Positions 17,072 through 24,511 of a stretch of 48,736 nt of DNA are shown piece by piece. The stretch is from Anaerolineae bacterium. GTDB taxonomy: Bacteria > Chloroflexota > Anaerolineae > B4-G1 > SLSP01. Each line of letters begins with the position of its first letter. Position 1 is the first letter of the stretch. Below the pieces are notes generated by a model, which saw only the letters and a program-made list of their open reading frames with translations, did not search any database and was not told where the DNA came from. The position numbers and the translations under genes are program-made. The stretch covers positions 1 through 48,736 of the forward strand of contig JAPKMR010000026.1 in the NCBI GenBank assembly GCA_026645815.1, given 5' to 3'.

Positions 17072-18298
17072 CTACGGCTGTACCAGCTCTTCCTTTAGGG
17101 CTTCACCCAGGCGGCGGATGCCTTCCACGATTTTTTCGGGCCTGGCGTTCGAGAAATTGAGGCGCATGGCGTCGAAGCCGCCATCGTTTTGCGGGTAGAA
17201 GTTGTTGCCGGGTACGTAGGCGACCTTCTTGGACAATGCAGTGCGCATGAACTCGAAGGTGTTGATGGCTTTCGGCACGCGCGCCCACAGGAAAAGCCCG
17301 CCCGCCGGACGGGTCCAGGAACTGCCCTCGGGCCAGAATTCCTCGAGCGCGTCGAGCATGATATTGCGGCGCTCGTTGTAGACGGCGCGAATCTTGCGCA
17401 CGTGTACCTTGAGGATGCCGCGCTGCGCGATGTCGTTAGCGATCATCTGGTCGAAGGTACTGCTGTGCAGGTCGGCGCCCTGCTTTGCCTGGACCAGGCG
17501 CGAGATAATCTCTGCCGGCGCGACAATCCAGCCGATGCGCAAGCCCGGCGCCAGGGTCTTGGAGAAGGTGCCGAGGTAGATAGTGCGTTCGGGAGCGAGG
17601 GCGGCGATGGGGACGATGTCCTCACCCTCGAAGCGGAGGGCGCCGTAGGGGTCATCCTCGACGATGATGAGGTCGTGTTTGCGCGCCAGTTCGACCAGAC
17701 GGTGCCGGCGGTCCTCTGCGAGGGTGGTGCCGGCGGGGTTGTGGAAATTGGGCAAGACGTAGATGAAGCGCGGGCTTTCTTTTTCGAGCAGCGCGGGCAG
17801 TTCATCCACGATCATGCCGCCCTCATCCAGCAGCACGGTCACGAAGCGGGCCTGGTAGGCGCGCCAGGCCTGGATGGCGCCGAGATAGGTGGGGATCTCG
17901 GTAATCACGGGAGCGTCTGGATCAATGAACATTTTCCCGATCAGGTCGAGCGCCTGCTGTGAACCGGTAGTGATGAGGATGTTATCCGGGCTGTGCTGGA
18001 TGCCGTATTTAGCCATGGATTCAGCAAGGAATTCGCGGAGCGGGCGATAACCTTCGGTGGCGCTGTATTGCAGTGCGGTCATCGGTTCTTCGCGTAGCAA
18101 GTAGCCGCATGCTTCTTCGATCTCGCGCACGGGGAAGAGCTCGGGCGCAGGCATGCCGCCGGCGAAAGAAATCACATCGCGTTGCTGGGTGATTTTGAGC
18201 AATTCTCGAATCGCGGAACTTTGCATGTGCTGGGTGCGCTCGGCTAAAAAGCGTTCCCAATGCACTGTGCCTTCGACAGAACTGGCATACACGGTCAT
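17072..18298 (-). CDS. PLP-dependent aminotransferase, class I/II (LysN/2-aminoadipate type)
   Basis: The fold-type I aminotransferase is 408 aa. PLP-site residues are visible: Asn187 in NFHNPAG, Asp215 and Tyr218 in VEDDPY, the Schiff-base Lys247 in GTFSKTLAPG, and a substrate-carboxylate Arg in MRLNFSN. The N-terminal ISFAGGMPAPELFP pattern is typical of the 2-aminoadipate/multi-substrate subgroup (LysN, ARO8-like) and of MocR catalytic domains, but no helix-turn-helix is attached. The amino-acid substrate is uncertain. Regulation is likely through the attenuator-like leader directly upstream. GGGAGGATT precedes the ATG. Confidence 0.9.
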   Translation of the reverse strand: MTVYASSVEGTVHWERFLAERTQHMQSSAIRELLKITQQRDVISFAGGMPAPELFPVREIEEACGYLLREEPMTALQYSATEGYRPLREFLAESMAKYGIQHSPDNILITTGSQQALDLIGKMFIDPDAPVITEIPTYLGAIQAWRAYQARFVTVLLDEGGMIVDELPALLEKESPRFIYVLPNFHNPAGTTLAEDRRHRLVELARKHDLIIVEDDPYGALRFEGEDIVPIAALAPERTIYLGTFSKTLAPGLRIGWIVAPAEIISRLVQAKQGADLHSSTFDQMIANDIAQRGILKVHVRKIRAVYNERRNIMLDALEEFWPEGSSWTRPAGGLFLWARVPKAINTFEFMRTALSKKVAYVPGNNFYPQNDGGFDAMRLNFSNARPEKIVEGIRRLGEALKEELVQP

Positions 18299-18320
18299 AA
18301 CAATCCTCCCTGGTGTGTGA

Positions 18321-18464
18321 TTATGAAAAAAAGCGCCCCTGCGCGAAGCATCGGGCAGGGGGCATTGGTACGCGGCATGTCGGGCTAATACAGCCCGAGC
18401 ATAGGAGCATGCGCAGCATGGCTGTGCGCTGCAGGAAGCCCGGCACTTTGTAGTGTGTCATCAT
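18321..18464 (-). CDS. possible 47-aa leader peptide of the aminotransferase gene
   Basis: The predicted transcript start falls at or next to an ATGATG, from which a 47-codon frame runs through the whole leader and ends (TAA 18321-18323) just past the T-run of the terminator hairpin. The peptide is Met-, Leu- and Cys-rich in the middle (AMLRMLLCSGC). It has no Shine-Dalgarno, so it would be leaderless. High G+C makes open frames common, so coding is uncertain. Confidence 0.3.
   Translation of the reverse strand: MMTHYKVPGFLQRTAMLRMLLCSGCISPTCRVPMPPARCFAQGRFFS
18326..18398 (-). promoter_or_regulatory. attenuator-like leader of the aminotransferase gene
   Basis: Reading the minus strand, a hairpin tcgggct-loop-agcccga (18380-18398) is followed by an intrinsic-terminator hairpin (arms 18335-18342 and 18355-18363) and seven T (18326-18332), all 28 or more bases before the ribosome site. 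This is the geometry of transcription attenuation. I do not recognise a known riboswitch or a T-box. Confidence 0.65.
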
Positions 18465-18469
18465 TCTTC

Positions 18470-18497
18470 ATTGTAGGCAAGTTCAGCGGGCTGTCAA
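18470..18497 (-). promoter_or_regulatory. strong sigma70-type promoter of the aminotransferase leader
   Basis: Perfect TTGACA (18492-18497, minus strand), a 16-bp spacer and TACAAT (18470-18475). Transcription should begin near 18464, giving a leader of about 165 nt. Confidence 0.75.
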
Positions 18498-18638
18498 CAG
18501 CGTTTCGTCACTGGCAGGGCTGACAACTGACGGGGCAGCGGGGTGATTTTCACGGATGGGGGGAAGCCCTGGTCTGCGCCTGCTTTGGGAAAGACCAAAA
18601 TCGGTTGTGCAAACAGACGAAGAGGGCCTTTTTTTGTA

Positions 18639-18669
18639 TTTTGGGGACGCGCTTTGCGCGTCCCCAAAA
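18639..18669. repeat. extragenic hairpin element F
   Basis: A perfect 14-bp stem ttttggggacgcgc has loop ttt. It lies between the divergent aminotransferase and yigZ promoters. Confidence 0.8.
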
Positions 18670-18706
18670 ACCTCTTTATCAGGCCGAACCATTACTCCAG
18701 CGGCGG

Positions 18707-18734
18707 TTGCCCGTTGTTTGGAAGCGGTTATACT
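18707..18734 (+). promoter_or_regulatory. sigma70-type promoter of yigZ
   Basis: TTGCCC (18707-18712), a 16-bp spacer and TATACT (18729-18734), 35 bases before the ATG. Confidence 0.55.
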
Positions 18735-18769
18735 ACTTAGGGTAAAGGCTGAAGCAGGGAGCAAGGGAC

Positions 18770-19408
18770 ATGGTGCGGCAATTGACACCCGCAGCGGAGA
18801 CGCGCGCAGAGATTCTGGTGGTGAATTCGCGCTTTATTGGCACGCTGGCGCCGGCTTTTAGCGTGGAGGAAGCGCGCGCTTTCATCGCACGCATCAAAGC
18901 TGAGTTCGCCGGTGCGACCCACAATGTACCGGCATTCGTCATCGGGCACGGCGCCTCGGTGACGGCGCACTGCCATGATGATGGCGAACCGGCGGGCACC
19001 GCGGGGCGCCCGGCGCTGGCGGTATTGCAGGGCAGTGGTCTGGGGGATGCCGTGGTCGTGGTGACGCGCTATTTTGGCGGGACCAAACTTGGCACCGGCG
19101 GGTTAGTGCGCGCCTATGGTGATGCGGTGCGCGCAGTGCTGGCGGTGACGCCGCGCGCGGAGAAGCTGACGACGCAGGTGGTGATGGTCTCAGTGCCCTA
19201 CAGCAGTTTCGAAAGGGTGCGTCTGCTCGTCGCGAGTTTCCAGGGGTTGATGCTGGATGAGAGTTTTGGGGCAGATGTGACGCTGACGGCGCGCTTCCGG
19301 TTGGAGCAGACGACGGCTTTCCAGGAGGCGCTGCGCGAGCTTTCGCACGGGATGCTGGAGGCGGTGGTGGTGGAGACTAACCCGGATACGTTGGCGCCGG
19401 TGGGGTGA
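18770..19408 (+). CDS. yigZ: YigZ/IMPACT-family protein
   Basis: The 212-aa protein matches the YigZ (UPF0029) family: an N-terminal domain with SRFIG near 20, the signature HCHDDGEPAGTAGRP near 66-80, and VVVTRYFGGTKLGTGGL, followed by a C-terminal ferredoxin-like domain. The family is related to eukaryotic IMPACT and to domain IV of translation factors. Its cellular role is not settled. It has its own promoter. The following glycosyltransferase appears to use a separate promoter. Confidence 0.93.
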   Translation: MVRQLTPAAETRAEILVVNSRFIGTLAPAFSVEEARAFIARIKAEFAGATHNVPAFVIGHGASVTAHCHDDGEPAGTAGRPALAVLQGSGLGDAVVVVTRYFGGTKLGTGGLVRAYGDAVRAVLAVTPRAEKLTTQVVMVSVPYSSFERVRLLVASFQGLMLDESFGADVTLTARFRLEQTTAFQEALRELSHGMLEAVVVETNPDTLAPVG

Positions 19409-19424
19409 GTGGGTGGTTTTGTAT

Positions 19425-19452
19425 TTGCTCCTTATGCCCTTCGTGTTAGAAT
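19425..19452 (+). promoter_or_regulatory. promoter giving a probable leaderless GT2 transcript
   Basis: TTGCTC (19425-19430, weak), a 16-bp spacer and TAGAAT (19447-19452). Only seven bases separate the -10 element from the ATG at 19460, so the mRNA would start at or next to the start codon. Confidence 0.45.
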
Positions 19453-19459
19453 ACGAGCG

Positions 19460-20338
19460 ATGGACCTGGGAATCGTCATCGTTAATTATCGGACCTGCGA
19501 GCTGCTGCGGCGCTGCCTGGAGACTGTCTTTGCCAGTGTCGGGGCGACCTTCCGCGTATGTGTGGTAGATAATGCCTCTGGCGATGGCAGTGCGGAGATG
19601 GTGGCGGAGGCTTTTCCGCAGGTAGTACTGATTGCCAATAGCGAAAACTCCGGCTATCCCGCCGCGAACAATCAAGGGCTGCGCGCGTTGGGCTTCGAGG
19701 GCGCCTGTGAGACGGCGCCGCGCTATGCGTTGTTGCTCAACCCGGATACGGAGATTCCGCCGGATGCGCTGTTGCGGGTGGTGGAGCTTATGGACGCGCG
19801 CCCGGAGTTCGGTGTTTTGGGACCTAAGCTGGTGCGCCCGGATGGCACCCTCGACCTGGCTTGCCGGCGCTCGTTCCCCTCACCGGAAATTTCCTTTTAC
19901 CGGATGGTGGGCCTTTCCCGCCTCTTCCCCAAGAGCCGCCGCTTTGGGCAGTATAACCTCACGTATCTCGATCCCGATCAGGAAGCGGAAGTGGATTCGG
20001 TCGTGGGCGCCTTTATGCTGGTGCGCCGTGAGGCGGTGACGCGGGTGGGCTTGCTCGACGATAGTTTTTTCATGTATGGCGAGGACCTGGATTGGGCGTT
20101 TCGCATCAAGCAGGCGGGGTGGCGTGTGCTCTATACCCCGCAGGTGACGGTACTCCACGTCAAAAGGGCTTCGAGCCGGCATAGCCCCCGCGCGCGCATC
20201 GAGTTCTGGCGCGCGATGGAGATTTTCTACCGCAAGCACTATGCGGCGCAGACCCCGCGAATCGTACACTACCTGATTCTGGCGGCGATTCGCGTGACGT
20301 TGTGCTTTACACGCTGGTGGATCAAGGTGAGGTCATGA
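19460..20338 (+). CDS. family 2 glycosyltransferase
   Basis: This 292-aa GT-A fold transferase has an N-terminal IVIVNYRTCELL, VVDNASGDGS, the nucleotide-sugar/metal motif LLLNPDTEI, and GAFMLVRREA with FFMYGEDLDWAFR, as in rhamnosyltransferase-like GT2 enzymes. It would add a sugar to a lipid-linked glycan at the inner membrane face. ATG 19460 is used, since the upstream in-frame extension would run through the promoter. It overlaps the next gene by four bases (ATGA), so translation is coupled. Confidence 0.92.
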   Translation: MDLGIVIVNYRTCELLRRCLETVFASVGATFRVCVVDNASGDGSAEMVAEAFPQVVLIANSENSGYPAANNQGLRALGFEGACETAPRYALLLNPDTEIPPDALLRVVELMDARPEFGVLGPKLVRPDGTLDLACRRSFPSPEISFYRMVGLSRLFPKSRRFGQYNLTYLDPDQEAEVDSVVGAFMLVRREAVTRVGLLDDSFFMYGEDLDWAFRIKQAGWRVLYTPQVTVLHVKRASSRHSPRARIEFWRAMEIFYRKHYAAQTPRIVHYLILAAIRVTLCFTRWWIKVRS

Positions 20339-21747
20339 AGTACGAGCGTGCAGTGCGGGTGTTCATCCTGTTTTTGCTGCTGGCGGATATGCTGATGCTC
20401 GGCAGCGCGTTTCTGGCGGCGTATTTTGTGCGGCGCGCCGTGCCTTTGCCACAGCCGGCTGAGCTCGGGCCGTTACCGGAATACCTGGGCATGTTGGCGT
20501 TGCACGTAGGCTCGGTGCTGGTCGTGCTGTTTTTCGCGCGGCTTTATAATCTCGGTCTATCCTCGCGGGTGGATGAGTTCTACGGCATCGTCGCTTCGTG
20601 TACCATCGGCACCCTGATGGGGGTCGCGCTGGGTTCCCTGATGCTGCGGGATTTCAACGTGGGGCGGGATTATTCCCGCGCGATGCTGATTTACGTTTGG
20701 CTGTTGTCGATTATTTTCCTGTCCCTGGGACGCTTGTTCAATGGGTGGTTGCGGCGCAGCCTGACCCGTCGCGGTTGGGGACGGCGCCGCGTGTTGATCG
20801 TGGGCACCGGACCCATCGCGCAGATGATCCTGCAGAAGATTCTCTGGACCCCCTCGATGGGCTACGATGTGGTGGGGTTGATTTCCAATAACGGTGATGC
20901 TGCTTCCGCGGTGCTGGATGTGCCGGTTATCGGGAAAGCGGCGCAACTGGGTGAGATTATTGCGAGCCTTGTGACGGATGAGGTCATCATCGCACTGCCG
21001 GAGGAGACCTCACATCAGGAGATCCTCTGGCTGATTTCCGAATGTGAGCGCGGGCGGGTGACGATTCGCGTGTATCCTGACCTGTTCCAGATTATGGCGG
21101 GTCCGGTGGGTATTGGCGAGTTGGGGGGCTTACCCCTGCTGACCGTGCGGGATATCGCCCAGACGGGGTGGCGTCGTGTTGCCAAGCGGTTTGTAGACCT
21201 GCTGGGGTCTACTGCGGCCCTGGTGCTGCTCTCGCCGCTGATGATGGGGATCGCCGCCCTGATTCGCCTGGAATCGCCCGGTGGGGTATTCTATGCTCAG
21301 GAGCGCATGGGGTTGGATGCGCGCCCCTTTCCGATGATCAAGTTCCGCTCCATGCGTTCGGATGCGGAGAAGACGGGTCCGGGTTGGACCACGTCTGACG
21401 ATCCCCGCCGGACTCGCACAGGCGCCTTTTTGCGCAAGACGAATCTGGATGAGCTGCCGCAGTTTATCAATGTGCTGTTGGGCCACATGAGCCTGGTAGG
21501 GCCGCGCCCCGAGCGCCCCGTCTATGTGGAGCAGTTTCGGCGGAGCATTCCCCGTTATATGGAGCGTCACCGCGAGAAAGCCGGCATGACGGGCTGGGCG
21601 CAGGTGAACGGCCTGCGCGGCGATACCTCGATTACCGAGCGCACCAAATATGATTTGTGGTATATCGAGAACTGGTCGCTGTTGCTGGATATCAAAATTA
21701 TCGTGCGGACGGTGTTGCAGTTCTTCCGTTCGCCTAATGCTTATTGA
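20335..21747 (+). CDS. undecaprenyl-phosphate glycosylphosphotransferase (WbaP/WcaJ type)
   Basis: The enzyme moves a sugar phosphate onto undecaprenyl phosphate to begin glycan synthesis. The 470-aa protein has about four N-terminal membrane helices, a nucleotide-binding-like middle domain (GRRRVLIVGTGPIAQMI near 150-170), a fifth helix, and a C-terminal bacterial sugar-transferase domain with MIKFRSMRSDAE, DELPQFINVL, MSLVGPRPERP and MTGWAQVNGLRGDT. ATG 20335 is preceded by aaggtgagg. The sugar specificity cannot be read from sequence. It is the initiating enzyme of the operon at 19.4-23.7 kb. Confidence 0.94.
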   Translation: MKYERAVRVFILFLLLADMLMLGSAFLAAYFVRRAVPLPQPAELGPLPEYLGMLALHVGSVLVVLFFARLYNLGLSSRVDEFYGIVASCTIGTLMGVALGSLMLRDFNVGRDYSRAMLIYVWLLSIIFLSLGRLFNGWLRRSLTRRGWGRRRVLIVGTGPIAQMILQKILWTPSMGYDVVGLISNNGDAASAVLDVPVIGKAAQLGEIIASLVTDEVIIALPEETSHQEILWLISECERGRVTIRVYPDLFQIMAGPVGIGELGGLPLLTVRDIAQTGWRRVAKRFVDLLGSTAALVLLSPLMMGIAALIRLESPGGVFYAQERMGLDARPFPMIKFRSMRSDAEKTGPGWTTSDDPRRTRTGAFLRKTNLDELPQFINVLLGHMSLVGPRPERPVYVEQFRRSIPRYMERHREKAGMTGWAQVNGLRGDTSITERTKYDLWYIENWSLLLDIKIIVRTVLQFFRSPNAY

Positions 21748-21758
21748 GCGGTTTTGAG

Positions 21759-22571
21759 ATGACGATGACGCCTGAGGATCGCAATACCGGAGTGGCTTCG
21801 GAGCTGTATGACGAGGCCTATTTTCTGCACGCCTGTGAGGGCTATGCGGAGTTTATTTCCTCCGAGGGCGCGGAGCTCTCCCGCAGACTGGCTGAAGCCT
21901 GGCGTGCGGCGGGCATCGCCCCTGGCATGGCTATCCTCGATATCGGTTGTGGACGCGGTGAGATTCTGCGGCACGTCGCTTCGTTGGGCGCGCGCGCTTA
22001 TGGCGTGGATTATGCGCAGGCAGCGGTGCGCATGTCGCGCCGCATCGGAGATACGGCGCCCACCGAGCATTTCCCGGTGGGCGTGTATCAGGCGGATGCC
22101 AAACGCCTGCCCTTCCCGGATGGCAGCTTCGAGCGTGTGTTGATGCTGGACATCGTGGAGCATCTTTATCCGGTGGAGCTGGACGCTGCGTTGGCGGAGG
22201 CTTTCCGCCTGCTGCGCCCGGGCGGGCTTCTGGTGGTGCACACCGCGCCCAATGTGTGGTATGACCGTTATGCGTATCCTGTAGTGCGCGCCGTGCGCCG
22301 GGTGATGGGGCAGGGAGCAGCGTATCCGCGCAATCCGCGCGAATTTCTGGTGCCGGAAAACGTTCACGTCCACGTGAATGAGCAATCGCTGTTGAGTTTG
22401 CGGCGTGGGCTGCGCCGTGCGGGTTTTCAGGGCTTGCGGGTGTGGCTCAGCAGCCCCCCTCAGCAGCGGCGGGAAGGGCTGCTATTTCGAATCGCGCGGA
22501 CTTTGCTCTTCGACATGCCCCCGTTCCGCTGGTTCTTTGAGCGCGAGCTCTTTGCCGTGGGAGAACGATGA
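21759..22571 (+). CDS. class I SAM-dependent methyltransferase of the glycan operon
   Basis: The 270-aa protein has motif I ILDIGCGRGEIL, an acidic loop GVDYAQAA, QADAKRLPFPDGSFERVLMLDIVEHLY and LRPGGLLVVHTAPN, which define a Methyltransf_11/25-type fold. Its place between a polyprenyl glycosylphosphotransferase and a sortase suggests that it modifies a sugar or lipid-linked glycan. An in-frame TTG lies at 21744, but ATG 21759 is preferred although its ribosome site is weak. It overlaps the sortase gene by four bases (ATGA). Confidence 0.88.
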   Translation: MTMTPEDRNTGVASELYDEAYFLHACEGYAEFISSEGAELSRRLAEAWRAAGIAPGMAILDIGCGRGEILRHVASLGARAYGVDYAQAAVRMSRRIGDTAPTEHFPVGVYQADAKRLPFPDGSFERVLMLDIVEHLYPVELDAALAEAFRLLRPGGLLVVHTAPNVWYDRYAYPVVRAVRRVMGQGAAYPRNPREFLVPENVHVHVNEQSLLSLRRGLRRAGFQGLRVWLSSPPQQRREGLLFRIARTLLFDMPPFRWFFERELFAVGER

Positions 22572-23488
22572 AAGACCGGCGTCCTGTGGACGAGCTCTCC
22601 ATTGAGGAGCTCGAAGAGATTTTGCGGCTGAAGAAGCGTGAGGCGCGTCTGGAGCGTTTGCGGGCGCGCCAGGGCGAAGCGGTCGATTCCGAGGCGCCGG
22701 CAAGCTCTGCGGCGCTTTCGCCAGCGCCGGTTGTGTCGCCACCTGCCTCGGGGCGCTACAGTGTGGTGCTGGAGGAACCGGCGCGTGGGCGCGGCGAACG
22801 CCGCAGCATACAGTGGCGCTGGGTTACCGATAAACTGTTGCTGATGGTGGAGGTTTTGGCCATTCTAGGCCTGGTGCTGGTGGCGACGCAGATGCTCTCC
22901 ACGATCCGCACGCTCAATGCGGAGAGTCAGGAGCAACAGGCGGCGCCCACGCCCACGCCGACACCGGTGATCAGTGTGGCGGTGCTGCCCGGCGGGCACA
23001 CGCCGCCGGATGTACGCGGGGAGTCGCAACCGCTGGCGATTCCCATCCACCTCCAGAAACTGGTGGCAGAGATTACGCCCTTGCCGCCGCCTACGCCAGG
23101 ACCCGAGCACGCGCAGCGCATCGTGATCACGACGATTGGTGTGGATGCTCCCGTGGTCGAGGGCGATGATTGGGAGGCGCTCAAGAAAGGCGTCGGACAC
23201 CATATTGGCAGCGTCAATCCGGGGGAGCGCGGGAATTGCATTATTTCGGCGCACAACGATATCTACGGGGAGATTTTCCGGAATCTGCCCGAGCTGCGGG
23301 TGGGAGATGAGATTTTGGTTCATACGGTGTCGCAGGTGTACCGTTATGTGGTGCGCCAGACCCGCATCATTGAACCGACGGATGTCAGTGTGATGATGCC
23401 GACGAATACGCCGGTGCTGACCTTGATTTCTTGCTATCCGTATCGCGTGGATACGCAGCGGATTGTGGTGATTGCCTCTTTGGAGTGA
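22568..23488 (+). CDS. sortase family transpeptidase with long N-terminal extension
   Basis: Sortases cleave a C-terminal sorting signal and attach the protein to the surface. This 306-aa protein has a charged coiled-coil-like start (ELSIEELEEILRLKKREARLERLRARQG), a membrane helix (about 89-108), a Pro-rich linker and a C-terminal sortase domain (about 183-306). The catalytic triad is present: His229 in ISAHND, Cys289 in LISCYPY and Arg298. The order fits class D/E-like sortases, but the class is a guess. No LPXTG protein is encoded in the window. It is translationally coupled to the methyltransferase. Confidence 0.92.
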   Translation: MKDRRPVDELSIEELEEILRLKKREARLERLRARQGEAVDSEAPASSAALSPAPVVSPPASGRYSVVLEEPARGRGERRSIQWRWVTDKLLLMVEVLAILGLVLVATQMLSTIRTLNAESQEQQAAPTPTPTPVISVAVLPGGHTPPDVRGESQPLAIPIHLQKLVAEITPLPPPTPGPEHAQRIVITTIGVDAPVVEGDDWEALKKGVGHHIGSVNPGERGNCIISAHNDIYGEIFRNLPELRVGDEILVHTVSQVYRYVVRQTRIIEPTDVSVMMPTNTPVLTLISCYPYRVDTQRIVVIASLE

Positions 23489-23569
23489 GCGCTGGCGCCG
23501 CAAGCAGGGTGGGCGCTTAGAAGCTATTCAAAAAAAGTTACGTTCTTATTTGTAGGAGGATGAGGATCA

Positions 23570-23746
23570 ATGGCGCAGAGAACGAAGATGGCGGCGTCGA
23601 AAAGCCGCGCGCAGGTTGTGGATGAGAAGGCGACGGTGAGCCTGGCTGAAGAGTATCGCTATGTGCTGGTGGATTTGAAACGTATTGCGATTCTGGCGGT
23701 AGCGATGCTGGGATTGCTGGTCGTGCTGGCGCTGGTGCTCACCTGA
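23570..23746 (+). CDS. 58-aa single-pass membrane microprotein
   Basis: An open frame of 58 codons starts at ATG 23570 with GGAGG ten bases before it. The N-terminal half is charged (KSRAQVVDEKATVSLAEEY) and the C-terminal 20 residues form one membrane helix (RIAILAVAMLGLLVVLALVL), ending just after it. This is a tail-anchored topology. It is the last gene on the plus strand before a convergent gene, 81 nt after the sortase, and is probably in the same transcript. I do not recognise a family. Confidence 0.65.
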   Translation: MAQRTKMAASKSRAQVVDEKATVSLAEEYRYVLVDLKRIAILAVAMLGLLVVLALVLT

Positions 23747-23776
23747 GCGGGGAGCGGCAAAGCGCCTGAATGTGCG

Positions 23777-24508
23777 TTAGATACCCCACCACCAGCCCAG
23801 GAGGGTGTGGGTGAGGAGCATCAGCCAAAAGTTTTGGGTCAACAGGAAAATCAGGGCGCTGCTGATGCCTAAGGCTGCGCGCAGCAGTAGCCCTCGGCTC
23901 GCGGCGACTTCGCGCAGGTCGGTCCAGCGCGCGGGGTTGACTGCCGCTTCGAGCAGCACGAGCAGCATGCCTGCCCACACCCCTGTCTCTGTCCCCCAGA
24001 GCAGGATGAAAGGCTCACGGTAGAAGGTCCAATGCGCCTCGTGGATGACCGCCTCGCGCAGGGAGACGGTGATATCGCGCCGCCCCCGCCGGACATCGCT
24101 GTGCGCGCGGCGCAGGTACGACTGCGCGAAGGCGACCAGGATCGCCGCTCCCACTGCCAAGCCCACGGCCCAGAGGCTATCTTTGAACCAATCTGCCCAG
24201 GTGGAGGGCAGCGTGTGCGTGAGGCTGGTGCTTTGCAACCAGGGGAAGGACTTGAGACCTAAGGCGCTTTCCTTGAGCACGCCGCGCCATAAGAGCACCG
24301 CTGCGGGAATTCCCACCGCATAGAGCAGGCGAGCTGTATGTTCGATCCACGGGCGACCGCGCCAGGCGCGCCACTTGCCGTACCATGCCTGGGGGCGTCC
24401 ACCCATGTTGCGGATAGCCCAGCCAATCCAGGATACCAGGCAGGCTATCAGCAGGGAGCCTGCCAGCCAAAGCCAACGCTCTTCCCAGGGTCCTAGATCG
24501 TTGCTCAA
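23777..24508 (-). CDS. integral membrane protein of unknown function
   Basis: The 243-aa protein has about six hydrophobic segments, including positions near 15-32, 62-80, 112-130 and 168-240. A polar stretch EAVIHEAHWTFYRE before the last helices and a terminal LLTHTLLGWWW recall the arrangement of CPBP-family membrane proteases, but the EExxxR motif is absent, so I do not assign that function. The start appears to be TTG at 24508, only three bases after the histidine-kinase stop codon, so translation should be coupled. A role in the kinase's signal path is plausible. Confidence 0.6.
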   Translation of the reverse strand: MSNDLGPWEERWLWLAGSLLIACLVSWIGWAIRNMGGRPQAWYGKWRAWRGRPWIEHTARLLYAVGIPAAVLLWRGVLKESALGLKSFPWLQSTSLTHTLPSTWADWFKDSLWAVGLAVGAAILVAFAQSYLRRAHSDVRRGRRDITVSLREAVIHEAHWTFYREPFILLWGTETGVWAGMLLVLLEAAVNPARWTDLREVAASRGLLLRAALGISSALIFLLTQNFWLMLLTHTLLGWWWGI

Positions 24509-24511
24509 GGT

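Noticed and set aside
18389..18475. 28-codon leader peptide starting ATGAAG in the aminotransferase leader
   Set aside because: Its start codon would overlap the -10 hexamer TACAAT and would not be transcribed.
18320..18480. T-box riboswitch in the aminotransferase leader
   Set aside because: A ggta-cgcgg string appears on the wrong strand and the conserved T-box bulge is absent.
23777..24508. CPBP-family protease assignment
   Set aside because: The EExxxR motif is missing, so only a vague topological similarity remains.
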